64,000 nucleotides of DNA from Pseudopithomyces maydicus (taxonomy: Eukaryota; Ascomycota; Dothideomycetes; Pleosporales; Didymosphaeriaceae). Positions 11,657 to 23,369 of the stretch are shown piece after piece. The position numbers were made by a program, and so were the translations under genes. The notes below the pieces were generated by a model. The model did no database searches, was not told the origin of the DNA, and was given only the letters and a program-made list of their open reading frames with translations. The stretch is from positions 496,001-560,000 of the forward strand of contig JANTUC010000007.1 of NCBI GenBank assembly GCA_026873275.1. Direction: 5' to 3'. Each line of letters starts with the position of its first letter. Positions within the stretch are counted from its first letter, which is position 1.

Positions 11657-12770
11657 TCATGATGACTTCTCCTCGGTCGATGTCTTCGCGGCCTCGGCAG
11701 CCGCAATCTTGTTCTGGACCATACGCTGCGGGATTGTGAGCTGGTAGTTCTCTTCGGTGGCCAAGGGGGCACTTACGAGCAGGTTTCTGAGAAGCACCAC
11801 GATGGTGACCTTGCCGATGGCGGGCACGTAGATGGATGCCTTCTCCTTGACCTCGGGCGCGAAGTTGCGCTCGCTGGAGAAATTGATGCACACGGCGCCG
11901 TCGCGCAGGTGCTCCAGCGGCACCTTGTACGCGTCGCCCGGCACGCCGCTGATGACGACGTCGCTGACGGCCAGGCAGTCCTTGATGGTCCAGCCGGCCT
12001 TCTCCTCAACCTCGTGTCTCCTCTTCCGCAATCCTGTGCCGCGCGTGAAGACTTGGACGTCGTTGATGTCGACGCTGTACACGTGGGCGCCGTCGTTGGC
12101 CAGGAGCGCGGCAAGCGGGCGGCCGACGACTTCGCTCCGGTTGATGACGGTGACGGTGCGGCCGTGCAGCCTGTTGCCGTAGGGCAGTATGGTGTTGTAG
12201 ATGCGGAGGTATTCGAGGATCTTGATGACGGCGAGCGGGGTGCAGGGCAGGATGCTCTTCTTGGTCATGGCATCGTCGAGGAAGCGGACGTTCTGGTACA
12301 TGTTGAAGATGTACTGGTGCGACAGGCCCTCGACATCCTTGTCGATGGAGACGATCTGCTGCAGGTACTGGTCCTGGCGGTTGCCGAAGATGGGGTAGTA
12401 GACGATGATGCCGTCGACCTTGTCGTCGTTGTTGGCGTCAATGAGGGCGTCCTCGAGCAGCTCGCGGTCGACCTCGCGGAGCTCGAAGGCGAAGCCACTG
12501 TACCAGGTCAGAGACTATGCACAGGCCTTTGACTTTGACTTTGAACGAAGAGTGCAATGCGCATAGTAAAGACGGACATGCTCACTTTTCGCTGGCCGTC
12601 TTGCCTGTCCAATCCGCATAGACCTTCGCGGCGGGATCTTGAGACGAGAGGAAGCCCACGAGCAGCGGCTTGCGGTCGATCTGCTTCAGGCCGTCGTGCA
12701 CCTCCTGCAGCAGGTTCTTCGCGATGTTGTTTGCAAGGACGACCTTGCAATTGGGCTTCTCGTCGGCCAT
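11657..12770 (-). CDS. MTD1: Methylenetetrahydrofolate dehydrogenase (NAD+)
   Basis: This cytosolic enzyme oxidises 5,10-methylene-THF with NAD+ in one-carbon metabolism that feeds purine synthesis. Exons: 12770-12586, 12497-11777 and 11725-11657 (introns 88 and 51 bp), giving 324 aa. Family marks include PLLVGFLSSQDPAAKVYADW and WTGKT near residue 57, the folate-site stretch GIIVYYPIFG, TVTVINRSEVVGRPLAALL for the nucleotide fold, and DVVISGVPGD. After YVPAIGKVTIVVLLRNLL the last exon adds a short AEAAKTSTEEKSS tail. The frame is intact. Its start lies 358 bp from the divergent MMS19 start. Confidence 0.95.
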
Positions 12771-13128
12771 GGTGGGGTGACTGAAGGTGACTTGAGGTGA
12801 CTTGCTCGTGTGAAACAGATGCTTAACAACCTTGGAAGATGCAGGAAACGGCAGCAGAGATCGACGACGGCAAAAGAGGGTTATATATACGACAGCCTAG
12901 GGTCCCAATGGCATAGACATTTAAAAGGCGTCTACCATCTACCGACATTTCACGCGGCGCGCTTCCCCTCGCGTGCCCTGAACTTTTTTGCGCCCCACCT
13001 CCCGACATCGGACGGCCAATCAGCGCTCGGACGTAGCTTTCGTCATATCGATTGCGGGAGCTCGCGTATCAGACCCCGCGTTGAGCAGCACTGCACTCCA
13101 TTCCTCTCTCAAGAATTGTGTTGTGAGC
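12771..13128. promoter_or_regulatory. Divergent promoter, MTD1 / MMS19
   Basis: 358 bp separate the two start codons, so both genes must draw on this region. A tatata stretch lies near 12886-12891. No operator was assigned. Confidence 0.6.
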
Positions 13129-16100
13129 ATGTCAGACATCCAGCAGTTCTTGTTGGACTATGACCGGAACAAGCGCGAGGCCACCCAGGTAGCCCAGCAA
13201 AGCGCAACGCGTATGTTTGAGTGCCCACCTGCCCACCGTCTGCGGGAAGGCGCGAACTGACGGGTGCATGCTAGGTTTGGCCAATGGCGACCTGAAGCTG
13301 TTGACGCTCGTCGAGGAGCTTGGTGAATACTTCAACAGCGAGGATGGCGCCATCAGGGCGAAGGGTACGTCGTCTACCTTCCCGGAACGAGCTCGACTAA
13401 TGCGAAAGATCAGCTGTTGCCTACCTTGCCGAAGTCCTGGGCTTCGTCCCCCCAAAGTACTGTCGTTGCAGCAACGTACGTCAGCCCCATCTGCTCTCCC
13501 TCAGATCCACCGCGCCGAGTAGGATACTAAATCCATGCAGGAAATCTGCTGTGCGACTTCGTCCTCTCCCGAACCGAAGACAGCGACGGCATAAGATCAT
13601 GCGCCAAAGCCCTTTTGGCGCTCGAGGAGCGCGGGAAGTGGGACAGCGAAAGGGTGCAGGGCATCATGGAGACGTGCGTATGCTTCTGCATCATCTCACC
13701 CCTTCCCCAACTAACGAGAATAGTCTTCTCACGAACACGAGCCCGCTTAGACAGTATAAGCAACAGAGCGAACGATACCCCGTGCTACGTCTCATAGATA
13801 CGCTGTTGGCGAAATACAGAGATGGTACATCTCCGGTTGGGAATTTTTCCAAGGCAAATCAAGCTGACCGTTGGAAGCTCTACGCACACTGCACGATTCG
13901 AAGCCCGATTTCCTCTCCCGATTCATCGCATATTTCGATGGCGAGAAGGACCCGCGCAATCTCATGGTCGTTTTCTCCATACTGCGCGTTCCTATGGCGG
14001 AGTGGAGTATCGGTGCGGATGCTCAGGTATTTGCGCCAGTCCGCTGCATAAGATGGAAGCTTACTGCATTAGGATCTCTTCGATGCCGTTTTTAACTACT
14101 TCCCAATTACTTTCCGACCCCCGCCCGACGACCCATATGGCATTACCGCACAGGATCTGAAAGATAGACTGCGAGAGTGCATATCGTCGACCTCCGATTT
14201 CGCGCCGTATGCCTTCCCAGCACTGTTGGATAAGCTCGACTCCACGTCAATGAACACCAAGCGCGATGTGCTCCAGGCCATCACCTCCTCGGCCAAGGAG
14301 TACGGTCCTCAAACCATGTCGCTGTACTCCATCACTCTGTGGGACGCTCTGAAATTCGAAATCTTGAACGTCCAGGAAGAAGATCTCGCGGAAGGAGCAT
14401 TGGACGGCTTAGCAGCGATAGCACACACACTTTCACAAGGCACGAGCGGGCCATTGAACGCATATCTACGTCCTATAATAAAGGAATGCAATGAGCACAT
14501 GGAAGACGCGCCTACAAAACAATCTCAAGCCGCAGCCAGGATATTGTCCAAGCTCGCGAACGTTTCACCGGATGTTACCAACATTCTTTTATCAGGGGTT
14601 CTGCCCACCATGCTTACTCTGTTCCAGACTGCTGATACAATGGCAAAGCGAAGAGGGCTTCTGGAGGTGTTTGTACAATTGATCAAGGCCAATATCGATG
14701 TGTATGGAGACTGGCGCTCGACGGGCTCGGCTGGAGTATCCGCTCCAAAGAACGCTCTAGTTCAATTCGGTGACCAGGCTTTGGAGGTTATGATGCATGG
14801 ACTAGAGACCTCACCCGTCAGCAACGTATCGTACCGGTTAGTCTGTGCAGATGGTCTCCTCCAGCTTTCGAAGGTGCGCGAGTTGCTCAGTGAAGAGGAC
14901 ATTGGCAAGATTATCCAGCTGCTACACGCTATCATTATCCATGAAGAGTCGTTCGGAAAAGACGAGGTCAAAGAGAGTGCTATCAACGGCCTGGTGGACA
15001 TTGCGCATCAAAAGCCACAAGTTGTGATCGATAAAGCATTCCCCGCATTTATGGCGCAACTACCAGACACAGACGAAGGCGCAGGCAGCTATGTAGCTGT
15101 GCTGGAAGCCTTCGCAAGGCTAGGAAGTGAAGAGAAGGTGTTTGATACGGTCATTCTCCGGCTGAAGAACAAGTTCTCCGCTGCGGTTACGCAGAACGCC
15201 TCGTCCAGCTACATAGTGGCTCTTCTCTCGGCCATACTTTACGCGCTTATGAAGGGTTCTAGCAAACTCGAGCAAGATCCTAACACTGCGACGTATTACG
15301 AAGACATTGTACTCCCACTTCTAAAGCGAGCGTCCAGCACCGATTCATCCCACCCGAAGGCGTTCGACGACGAAGCTACCCTTGACCTGGTTGGTAGGAT
15401 CAGCAACATAATCGTACGGTCGCAGTCTACTGCACAACAGGAACAAATCGCTTCGGAACTGTATACGCTGTTCAGAGGCACACCACAAGCTGAGCTCCCA
15501 CCTTTCAACAGCAGCGCTCCTCCGGACGCGCACAAAACGTTAATCATCTCCACCCACCTCCTAGCATCATTCCGTAAAGAGACACGACTGCCTTGCGAAA
15601 TTGAGCTCCTGGTTTCCTCGCTAGCAAACTACAGTCAACAACCCGATCTATCCACCCCGGTCCGATCCGCCTCATTACGCCAATTGTCACTTGTCATCAA
15701 CAAGTTCTACTCGACCCCTGCATTAAAAACATGCATGGACCCGCTCATGAACACCCCCTTTGAACTATTTTCCCCCGAAAAGCTTGATCCGCCCAGAATA
15801 CGAATCATATTCGCCTGTCTCAAAGGCATACTCCTGCGCAGTAGCCCCGTCCTAGCCAGATTATACCCTCAGCTCCTCGGCTTCTTGTCGCATCCACAGT
15901 ACGGCACCACCATAGCGCACGGCTTTAGTACGCTTCTTCAGCCCGACGATCTCCTCACCAAGGAAAATCACTGCCAGATCTCGGGACTGCATAGGCAGAA
16001 GACGTTTGCGCTGCTGGTGCCGAACATCACGCAAGCCTTCCGCGAGGCTTCGGCAGAGGCAAAGCCTAATTATCTCATTGCGCTGTCGGGTCTGCTCCGT

Positions 16101-16520
16101 TGGGTTCCGTTCTCCCTCGTTATCGAAGAGGTACCTGCGCTTATTACCCTCCTGCTTCAGTCGCTTGATCTCAAGGGCGAGGACTTCGTCAAGGAGGCTG
16201 CTATCGACACGCTTACTTCGACGCTCGGGGAGAAGCCCGAGGTCGTGCAGGAGCATGCGGGTAGTCTCATCTCGCGGCTGTTGGCGACTTCGGTTGCTAA
16301 CGAGGAGGCGCCGACACCGCCCCGAGTGCGTGCTGCGGCGTGTAAGTGCCTCATGCTGGTACCAGAGAAATTGAAGCTGGAAGTGGTGTTGCCGTACCGG
16401 AGACAGGTTTGCAAGAAGCTGACGGCGGCGCTGGACGATAGGAAGAGAGAGGTAAGGAGTGCGGCGGTGAGGTGCAGAGCGAAGTGGTTAGATGTGGATG
16501 AAGCGGGGGATGACGAGTGA
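13129..16520 (+). CDS. MMS19: MMS19 nucleotide excision repair / iron-sulfur targeting protein
   Basis: MMS19 (yeast Met18) is a HEAT-repeat scaffold of the cytosolic iron-sulfur assembly targeting complex. It delivers Fe-S clusters to DNA polymerases, primase and XPD/Rad3. Seven exons: 13129-13210, 13275-13364, 13414-13475, 13541-13673, 13724-13824, 13878-14026 and 14073-16520. Recognisable stretches are the N-terminus MSDIQQFLLDYDRNKREAT, the family patch GEKDPRNLMVVFSILRV, RGLLEVFVQLIKANIDVYGD, and a C-terminal HEAT region ending LDDRKREVRSAAVRCRAKWL. Exon 3 reads GFVPPK then VLSLQQ only if the C6 run at 13448-13453 is C7; with that base the CDS is 3,066 nt (1,021 aa). It shares a promoter region with MTD1. 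Confidence 0.93.
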
Positions 16521-16808
16521 AATAAACAAGGGGTGGATGGGGGATCGTAAATAAGGTCACTTTTGTACGAAGTGGTATATCTGCATATTTTTCAAACGCC
16601 GAAGCATGCCCTTAACGCCTCCCATGCAATAGCTCGTCGTGACCAGTTCCACCACCCAGGGCTAAGTTCCTTGCTACGAGAAGCGCCTGGGCTTTGGCAC
16701 GTTGCAGAAGCGCGTGCTCGCTCACGTGGTGTGGCTGTCTTCCGACCTGAGCTTCTTCCAGCCATACGTACATCTATCCTACCAGGATGTCCGCAGGTCG
16801 ATGGTTCC

Positions 16809-17934
16809 TCACACCCTGGTCTTCTTGGGCACGGCTTCCTCCGCCACCTCGTCGTCTCCATCCGCCATCTCGACGTCCTCAGGCGTCCTCCCCCGCTTCA
16901 ACCCCTTCATCTTCCTGCTCTGCAGCTCCCCAAAGTTCTGCCTCGGCATGTGCACCTTACCCATCTTATCGCCCATAGGATCCATATCGATATTCTTCTT
17001 CGTCTTGGGCTCCACGCCCTTCGGCTTCTTCAACGCCTGCTTCATCACATCCTCATCCGCAAACTGCTCCCTGCCCAACGCAGCATCGATCCTCGGCCCC
17101 ATCTCCTCGACCTCCACACGCGGCAACTTCTGTCCAGACTTCACCGTCTTGATGAGATAAAAGCGGATCCGGAGCTCAGGCGCCTTCTCGCCCTCCTCGG
17201 GCTCGGCCGCCGAAATCGAGATCAGATACTGCAAACCTTCGACGTCGACTTCGCTGGCCTCCTGGCCGCGGAACAGGTCGAGCAGGAGCGACTTGGCGAG
17301 GGTCCACTTGGTCTGGTTGGGGTCCTCGAAGGGGGCGCCGTGGAAGGCGATGAGGGGCTTGAGGCCGACGGCGGGCTTCTTGTTCTTGAATTGCTGGAGG
17401 GTGCGGAATGACTCCGGGTTGATGTAGAGCTCGAGCATGTCGAGGACCTTGTGGTTGTGGGTGCGGACGAGGGTGAGGCAGTGGGGGCGCTTTTTGGAGT
17501 GGAGGCTGAGGACGAGGAGGGAGGTGTCGTTCTTGAGGGAGAAGAACTCGAGGGCTAGGAAAGGGGGAGTATGTTAGCATAAATGGAGTTGTTTGTGGTA
17601 GGCCGGTTGGATTGGGGTTGAGATTAGGGTTGGCATCAGGGCTGGGAAAGAAGACGTACAAGAGGCATCTTCAAAGGGGTGGATGTCGTTCTTCTTCATG
17701 AAGCTTTCGACAAAGGGCTTCTTGAGCATGCGCAGGTCGGCGGTGCACAGCTTGAGGATCTGCGACGTCTTCTGGCCGGCGACGAAGAGGGTCGTCTTGG
17801 GGTTTTCGTTCACGAGCGGCTCGCGCTTGTCCATTGCCCGCTTTGCGCGGGCATTTTTGGGCTTCCTGCAGTATTATTAGCCTCGTTCCATGTGATAGCG
17901 GAAGCCATAGGGACCCATACACTTGTCGCAACAT
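16809..17934 (-). CDS. RPF2: Ribosome biogenesis protein RPF2 (Brix domain)
   Basis: Rpf2 works with Rrs1 to load the 5S RNP into the pre-60S particle in the nucleolus. Exons: 17934-17921 (only 14 nt: MLRQ plus two bases), 17865-17660 and 17554-16809; introns are 55 and 105 bp. The 321-aa product starts MLRQVKPKNARAKRAMDKRE, followed by the Brix region: LKKPFVESFMKKNDIHPFED, FFSLKNDTSLLVL, SKKRPHCLTLVRTHNHKVLD. The C-terminus is basic then acidic (KKPKGVEPKTKK, DVEMADGDDE, KKTRV), as in nucleolar assembly factors. The tiny first exon decides the start. The frame is intact. A 282-codon ORF on the opposite strand is its shadow. Confidence 0.93.
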
Positions 17935-18276
17935 GTTGGCAATGTTCGTGAGCTCGTCGCGAATCCGAAATCTTGGCGTAACTTTTTTCGAAATGCCTTC
18001 GGCGGCGTCGGCGGCTCGGCGGTTTTGCTTCCGGCCATCTGATAAAGTGGAGGGCACGTGCTCCAGCCGCTCTTCGGCGGGTTGGAGGGGCAAAGCACGT
18101 CAGAGTTGAAACTAATCAATCATATTATCAGATCTGGGTGCATCTCACCCCATCCGCCCATTACAAACGGATCCTTTGCCGCGGAAATCTTCCACACGCT
18201 GCCATCCTGCGCCGCAGCACTGAAAAACCTCCCATTCTCCTCATTTGCAGGGAAAACACACCCACACACCCACACC
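17935..18276. promoter_or_regulatory. Divergent promoter, RPF2 / monothiol glutaredoxin
   Basis: 342 bp separate the two start codons. No TATA box stands out. Confidence 0.55.
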
Positions 18277-19216
18277 ATGGCGACCGTTCAAGAAATCACA
18301 TCCGAGTCCGCCTTCCAGTCACACGTCTCCTCGCTGCCCGCCGCCACCCTCGCAATCATCTACTTCCACGCACCATGGGCCGCACCATGCAAGCAGATGT
18401 CCGTCATCCTGTCCACCCTCGCTAGCACATACCCCACCGACGCCCCGATATCCTTCCTCGCCCTCGACGCCGAAGAGCTGCCCGAAGTCGCAGAGCAATA
18501 CGACGTGTCCGCCGTGCCCTTCATAGTCCTGCAGCGCGACAGCCAGGTCCTCGAGACCGTCTCCGGCTCCGACGCCTCCAAGGTGCGCACCGCCGTCGAA
18601 AAGTACGCCGGAGCCGGCAGCGGCGCCGCAAAGACCGAGCTGCCCCCGCGCAAACCGTCACCAAGCCCCCGCAGAGCACCGCCGCCGAGCCCAATGGCGC
18701 GAAGAACCTCGCTGCGTATGCGCCCGGTGCCGAGGATCCCAAGACGGCGCCTGAGTACAGCTCGGGTGACCAGGAGACTAGCAAGGAGGAACTGAACCAG
18801 CGGCTGGGCGAGCTCGTGAAGGCGGCGCCCGTGATGCTGTTCATGAAGGGCACGCCGAGCGCGCCCCAGTGCGGTTTCAGCAGGCAGACTGTGGGCCTTC
18901 TTAGGGAGAAGGGAATCCGTTATGGGTTCTTCAACATTCTGGCGGACGACGAGGTGAGGCAGGGATTGAAGGAGTACTCCGATTGGCCGACTTTCCCGCA
19001 ACTGTACGTGGAGGGTGAGCTGGTGGGTGGACTGGACATTGTAAGTCTCTAGATCGAATGCTGCTTTGACTTTATGCGGTAGATACTGACCCGACTGCAC
19101 AGGTGCGCGAAGAGTTCGAGAACGACCCCGAGTTCCTCAGCGAGCACTCGGTTACCGGACAGAAGGGTGGCCCTGGTGCGGCTTCGGCGCAGACACAGGC
19201 CCCGGTCGCGGCATAG
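18277..19216 (+). CDS. Monothiol glutaredoxin, Grx3/Grx4 type
   Basis: This protein has a thioredoxin-like domain followed by a monothiol glutaredoxin domain. Relatives bind a bridging [2Fe-2S] cluster with glutathione, deliver iron to Fe-S and heme enzymes, and signal iron status to transcription factors. Exons: 18277-19040 and 19103-19216 (62-bp intron). The thioredoxin-like part carries WAAPC at about residues 34-38; the glutaredoxin part has FMKGTPSAPQCGFSRQ with the CGFS site near residue 200, then FNILADDEVRQGL and WPTFPQLYVEGELVGGLDI. The linker loses frame at C5 (18643-18647). One extra C gives 292 aa through AEPNGAKNLAAYAPGAEDP. MMS19, another Fe-S factor, lies 1.8 kb upstream beyond RPF2. 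Confidence 0.93.
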
Positions 19217-21365
19217 AGATGAGTCATTGAGACTGAAAGTCTGGTCAAACGTCATGCATGTCACGTCATGTCGCGCGGGAATCGAGCAACATGAGGAATC
19301 ACCATAATCGATTATTCACACCAAGATATACAGATATACGAGACACGACCTGGGAACGAACGAACGAGAGGCGAAAAAGATGCAAAGTTGCAATCGGTTA
19401 GGCGCGAGCGATGCGGTGTTTGGATTCTAGCACTTGCAATTCTGCTGCTTAGATGGCATGGGGCTACCCGGTGGGATGACAGTAGAGACATTGGCTTCTT
19501 ATATACCTACGAGATCGTATTGAATTGATGATTGAGAGAGTAATCGTATGTATATTTTGAACCTCATGTTGTACCGTTTAGATTCGCTCCTGTCATGTGT
19601 CTATGATAGTCGCACTGCTCGTTCGCACTGACACGTCACAAAACATTCCCTTCACAGATTCGCAGTTGAACACGTTACATCATCCCATCCTAAACCACCC
19701 AATGCCATCTATATAAACACCGCCGATTCCTCGAATATTTCAATTCCTCACACTCCTCTTCTCCTCAAGGTCTACCCAGCTACTCTAAAATTGTGCAATT
19801 CTAATTCATGAATAACCGATCTCATGCCTTCCACTGGTATGCCAAAAAATACAATGCATCGAAGATCCATGGTCTCCACTCGAACCCTTTCTAAAACGGA
19901 CCGCTGCCTGGATCCATGGTGTTGTTCTGGCCTTCGCCTCTTCTCTTAAAAAAGGAGAAAGGAATAAAAGATAGTATCTGGCTTGACATGCTTTGGAGGA
20001 CTTTCGCTCTCCCTGCGAGATTAAAAAAGGTTTTTTTTTTCCAAAGACCATGGTGCTTTTTCAAACCTCTGGAAATTTTACCTGGTAGAAAAACAGCATT
20101 CTGAACTTCATGCAAGTTCCTCGTGGGTGCGGTGAGAAGGAGGAGGAGAGAGAGAAAGCATCCGACACCTGGATGAACACGAGTTGTTTAAAAAGCATGT
20201 GGTGCGAGGGAGTGGGGTTCGAAAAAAAAAACTTCAACATCTTGCATGGTTTCTTGCTTTGCTGGTCGTGTCAAAGCCTATGTCGAAAAAGATCATGGGC
20301 TCGGTCTTCTCGCGCGGCGAGGGATCATATTAAAAGTCCCACACAGGAGTCGACATGTCGGGGTGACCTTTTGGTGGTGGTGCAAAAGGCTCCAATAAGA
20401 GAAATCATGTGCTGTGGGAATTCTTGTCTCCCCCGCCTCGATATCAAAATCCGAGACTCAACGAAAAATGTGCGGAGTGGATCGAGGTTCCTTGCCATCA
20501 TGCGCTTCGAACAAAAGAGCATTGTTCAGAATGCATGTCGCTTGGAAGCAAATCCGCAAAAGGTCAAGAATGCATACCGATCTGTTTGAAGGGATTTGAT
20601 GGGTGCTGTTCTGCTCTCCGTGGAATAAAGATTACTGTTTTGACAATCACATGACGCTCTGGCCTTGCGGCGCCGGATTCAAAACCACACTGAGGAAGTT
20701 GTGGAGCTCGCGAGCGGTGTTGCTTCACATGTAGAAATTTGCCAGAAATTCTTACATGATCTGCGTGCAAGTCTTCCACCTTCAGCAGTTTTCGGGAAAA
20801 AGACCTTGCCGGTTTCCTATGTCTCTTCCAGCTTCGGCTCTCCAGAAAAAGAAAAGCATGTTCCGACATGATAATGTGGTACTCGGTCCTGGATTTACAT
20901 ACCGGCTGAATCATTCTCAAAACCAACTCATGACCTTGTTCATCTGTTCTGCGGATCTCAAAAGCCCGCGACCCGAATTTATGCGTGGCGTAGAAATCGC
21001 AGTCGTTGTCTGTGCATGTCCTCTGTTTCGAATGACGAAAGGAAAGAACTGGAATGAAATGAGTACGCCGTTGCTTTTTCCATCAAACCAAACCAAACAA
21101 AAGGCTATTTTGGCCATGGACTTCTCTTTCTCCAGACACAAAGCTGGGGGAAAATGGAGCCACACTTTTTCCATGTGTTTGGGAACGAAAGATCTTTGAC
21201 CATGATACTATGGTCTTGCCCTTTTTGCCGTCACATTTAAATTCAAAACGATACAACTACTGTTAAATGTGTCGCTCTCTGGCTCGTGCTGCACTATAAA
21301 AAGTGTAGTGAGCGCTTACATGGGTTTGCGGGACGTTCTGCTCCCCCACGGTACAATAAAAAGAG
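19217..21365. other. Gene-poor region, transposon-like debris
   Basis: After the glutaredoxin 3' flank there is no credible gene. From about 19,800 the sequence changes character: many A/T homopolymers and short broken ORFs on both strands. It probably belongs to the repeat island that runs to about 23,400. Confidence 0.4.
19891..20115 (-). mobile_element. Possible reverse-transcriptase fragment (degenerate LINE-like)
   Basis: A 74-codon minus-strand ORF contains KISRGLKKHHGLWKKKTFFN followed by LAGRAKVLQSMSSQILSFIP. This resembles the segment at the end of non-LTR reverse transcriptases, where a W/K-rich stretch leads into L-AGR and S..IP. The downstream minus-strand sequence is interrupted by a stop and continues in another frame. 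The match is by eye to a short motif only; it could be chance. Confidence 0.25.
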
Positions 21366-22075
21366 ATGACGTCCCTCGAGTACATGGAGGTGATCGCGCT
21401 GGCCTTTTTAAGTTTTTCTTTTCTCAAAAAGCTTAGGATTCCACAATTAGGGTCGACCGTAGCGATGATCCGGAGGGTCAAGGAGCCTCCAATACCGCTC
21501 CGCAAGGTCACTGGGAGCAACGAAACAAGCATCTCATTGAGTGGACCAACAAAGCAGAACAATTTATGCCAAATGCAGGGCTTCATTGCCTCGTGTGTCT
21601 AGCCGACCATACAAAGCCCCAAAAAGCGAAGGAGACCCTCTATTCACTCGCTAAACTGAATATGCATCTCCGGAGCGGTGCTCACTCTCGCAGAAAGCAA
21701 CTGTTGCGTGCTATCAACATGGATCTAAACGCAAAAGATAATCGAAGGATGCTGGACTGTCCTATTTGCGATAGTGTTCCCCATGGCGGAGCTAGAACTG
21801 CTTCAACAAAGATGCTAGCTCACATTAGTAAACATCATCAAGATCAATCGTGGGAGGGCAGTTCTAAGGCGATCGACCCCGGCCTTGAATCGGCAGTAGA
21901 GGAAGCTGTAGCCGGACCTAGCGGTTCCCGTCCTGCAGCCGATGCTGCACGCGCCCACGATATTAGCAAAGTCGTCGATGTCGAAGCCGGCCAAGATCAT
22001 CCCAATGTTCAATTCCACAAGCAGCCCGAGCCTTACACAGGCAAGGGAAAAGGAAAAGCAGCAATCCAAGATTGA
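21366..22075 (+). CDS. Unrecognised protein with two zinc-finger-like motifs
   Basis: Exon 1 (21366-21389) encodes MTSLEYME. A 47-bp intron (GTGATC...CTTAG) follows, and exon 2 (21437-22075) gives a 220-aa protein. Two Cys/His clusters are visible: CLVCLADHT with H..S.AH about 20 residues on, then CPICDSV with LAHISKHH. Exon 2 reads continuously from the splice through QGHWEQRNKHLIEWTNKAEQ. The C-terminal third is Ala/Gly/Pro-rich and ends KGKGKAAIQD. I do not know this protein; it may be a transposon-carried DNA- or RNA-binding protein, since its first exon is copied 0.8 kb downstream and the surroundings look like debris. Confidence 0.5.
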
Positions 22076-22166
22076 ATGACCATGTCGTCGGAAAGATTCG
22101 CTAGTAGATCGCTGTCTCTTGGTATGTTGTTGTTTTCGCTCGGACGGCGACCCTCGAGATTTCGAT

Positions 22167-22212
22167 CGGTGACCTCCCTCGAGTACATGGAGGCGATCGC
22201 GCTGGCCTTTTT
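22167..22212 (+). repeat. Second copy of the exon 1/intron start of the zinc-finger gene
   Basis: About 45 bp match 21366-21410 with only a few differences (ccctcgagtacatggagg followed by gatcgcgctggccttttt). The copy has GC instead of the GT donor and is followed by AAGCTTAG as in the original, but no exon 2. Confidence 0.8.
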
Positions 22213-22256
22213 TTTAAAAAAAGCTTAGTATCCCCTGGAATGAGCCTTGTCTCGGC

Positions 22257-22342
22257 ACTTTTCTTCAGGAACATACTGCCTACCAATTCATGTGTGCCCA
22301 CTTTTCTTCAGGAACATACTGCCTACCAATTCATGTGTGCCT
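22257..22342. repeat. Perfect 43-bp tandem duplication
   Basis: The 43-bp unit beginning cacttttcttcaggaacata is present twice in direct tandem with no differences seen, so the duplication is recent. Confidence 0.92.
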
Positions 22343-23248
22343 CGGAAACCAGCTTCCTTGGGAAGAAGATTCATGTGGTTTAAAATGCGCACCAATTGCC
22401 GATGTGTTCTTGGACCTTTGGTTCTCTTACATGAAAAGTGGGAAAACTAAAAACATGCATCTACGAGTCGTAGTAAAAACCGAAATGGATTCTTTTGCCA
22501 CTCAAGACCTAGAGTTTGAGCGGATGGAGAGCTGTTGTGCATTTACCTTGGTCTTTTTCAAGGCGCGTCTAAAATCATGTTGGGCACCTTCCACTGATTT
22601 GGCAGCATTGAAAACCTACCAAATCACTACTTATGAGCACTTTTTAGCTGCTCGCCTATGTTAAAACAGCGGACTTTAAAATGGCGGACAATCCGTTCTA
22701 TGCGACCTTTCAACATCAGTTTGAAAAAGACAAACCCCTTCGAGCAGATGATGGGGGTTGTGGAGATCATATACCGTGGCTGGCGAGCAGAACCGAAATC
22801 AGAAGTCAAAAAAATTACATGAGCGACTCCTTGATCTCCTTCCTGCGTGTCGAAAAGACCCTATTTTCGATACATGTTGTCCTGTACTAATTGGCTCTGT
22901 TAAAACCGCTGAGTTGTGCCTAAATGAGCACTTTTCGATTTCTGCATACACCAAGGTTCTTACTAACAAGCTTTGATGCGACTATCCTTGAGAGCTTGGC
23001 ATTTAGAAAATTCAGGTGCTGGTAGTTCTATGTGTTGGTGTTCCTCGCACGCTCCTCATGCCAAAAGCTCCACAAGGAAAATCGTGTTAGCAGGTTTGGT
23101 TCATTGGAAAAAGCGCTCTCATTGTCATATGTTCTCTGGTCCGGCCTCATTTGTTATACCCAGGAGCCTTCGAGTAGCTATATTTCTCATCTAAACTATA
23201 TCCATCTCTTGTAAACATGTTTGAGACGCAACTGCATCCATGTCCATG

Positions 23249-23369
23249 TTTGTTTTGTTTTGTTTTTTTCGAAAAGATAGTAGCTGAGCATAGGCTGATT
23301 GGATATAAATGGATAAAAGAACGCTGTCATACCCTCTTGTGACAATATAAAAAGTGGCGTACAGAAGGT
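23249..23369 (-). mobile_element. Short retroposon-like repeat, copy 1
   Basis: The 121-bp unit is flanked by a perfect 13-bp direct repeat, atccatgtccatg (23236-23248 and 23370-23382), which looks like a target-site duplication. Read on the minus strand it contains attgtcacaagagggtatg, then cagcctatgctcagctacta, and ends in an A-rich tail with several aaaac steps. It shares this core and orientation of tail with the repeats at 46362, 49275 and 49896. No coding capacity. Confidence 0.65.

Noticed and set aside
11909..12532. Plus-strand ORF of 207 codons
   Set aside because: It is antisense to the MTD1 coding exon. The product is an unnatural Val/Asp/Leu-rich string.
16563..17411. Plus-strand ORF of 282 codons
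   Set aside because: It lies antisense to RPF2, which has clear Brix-domain motifs and splice sites. The ORF is Leu/Arg/His-rich and has no motif.
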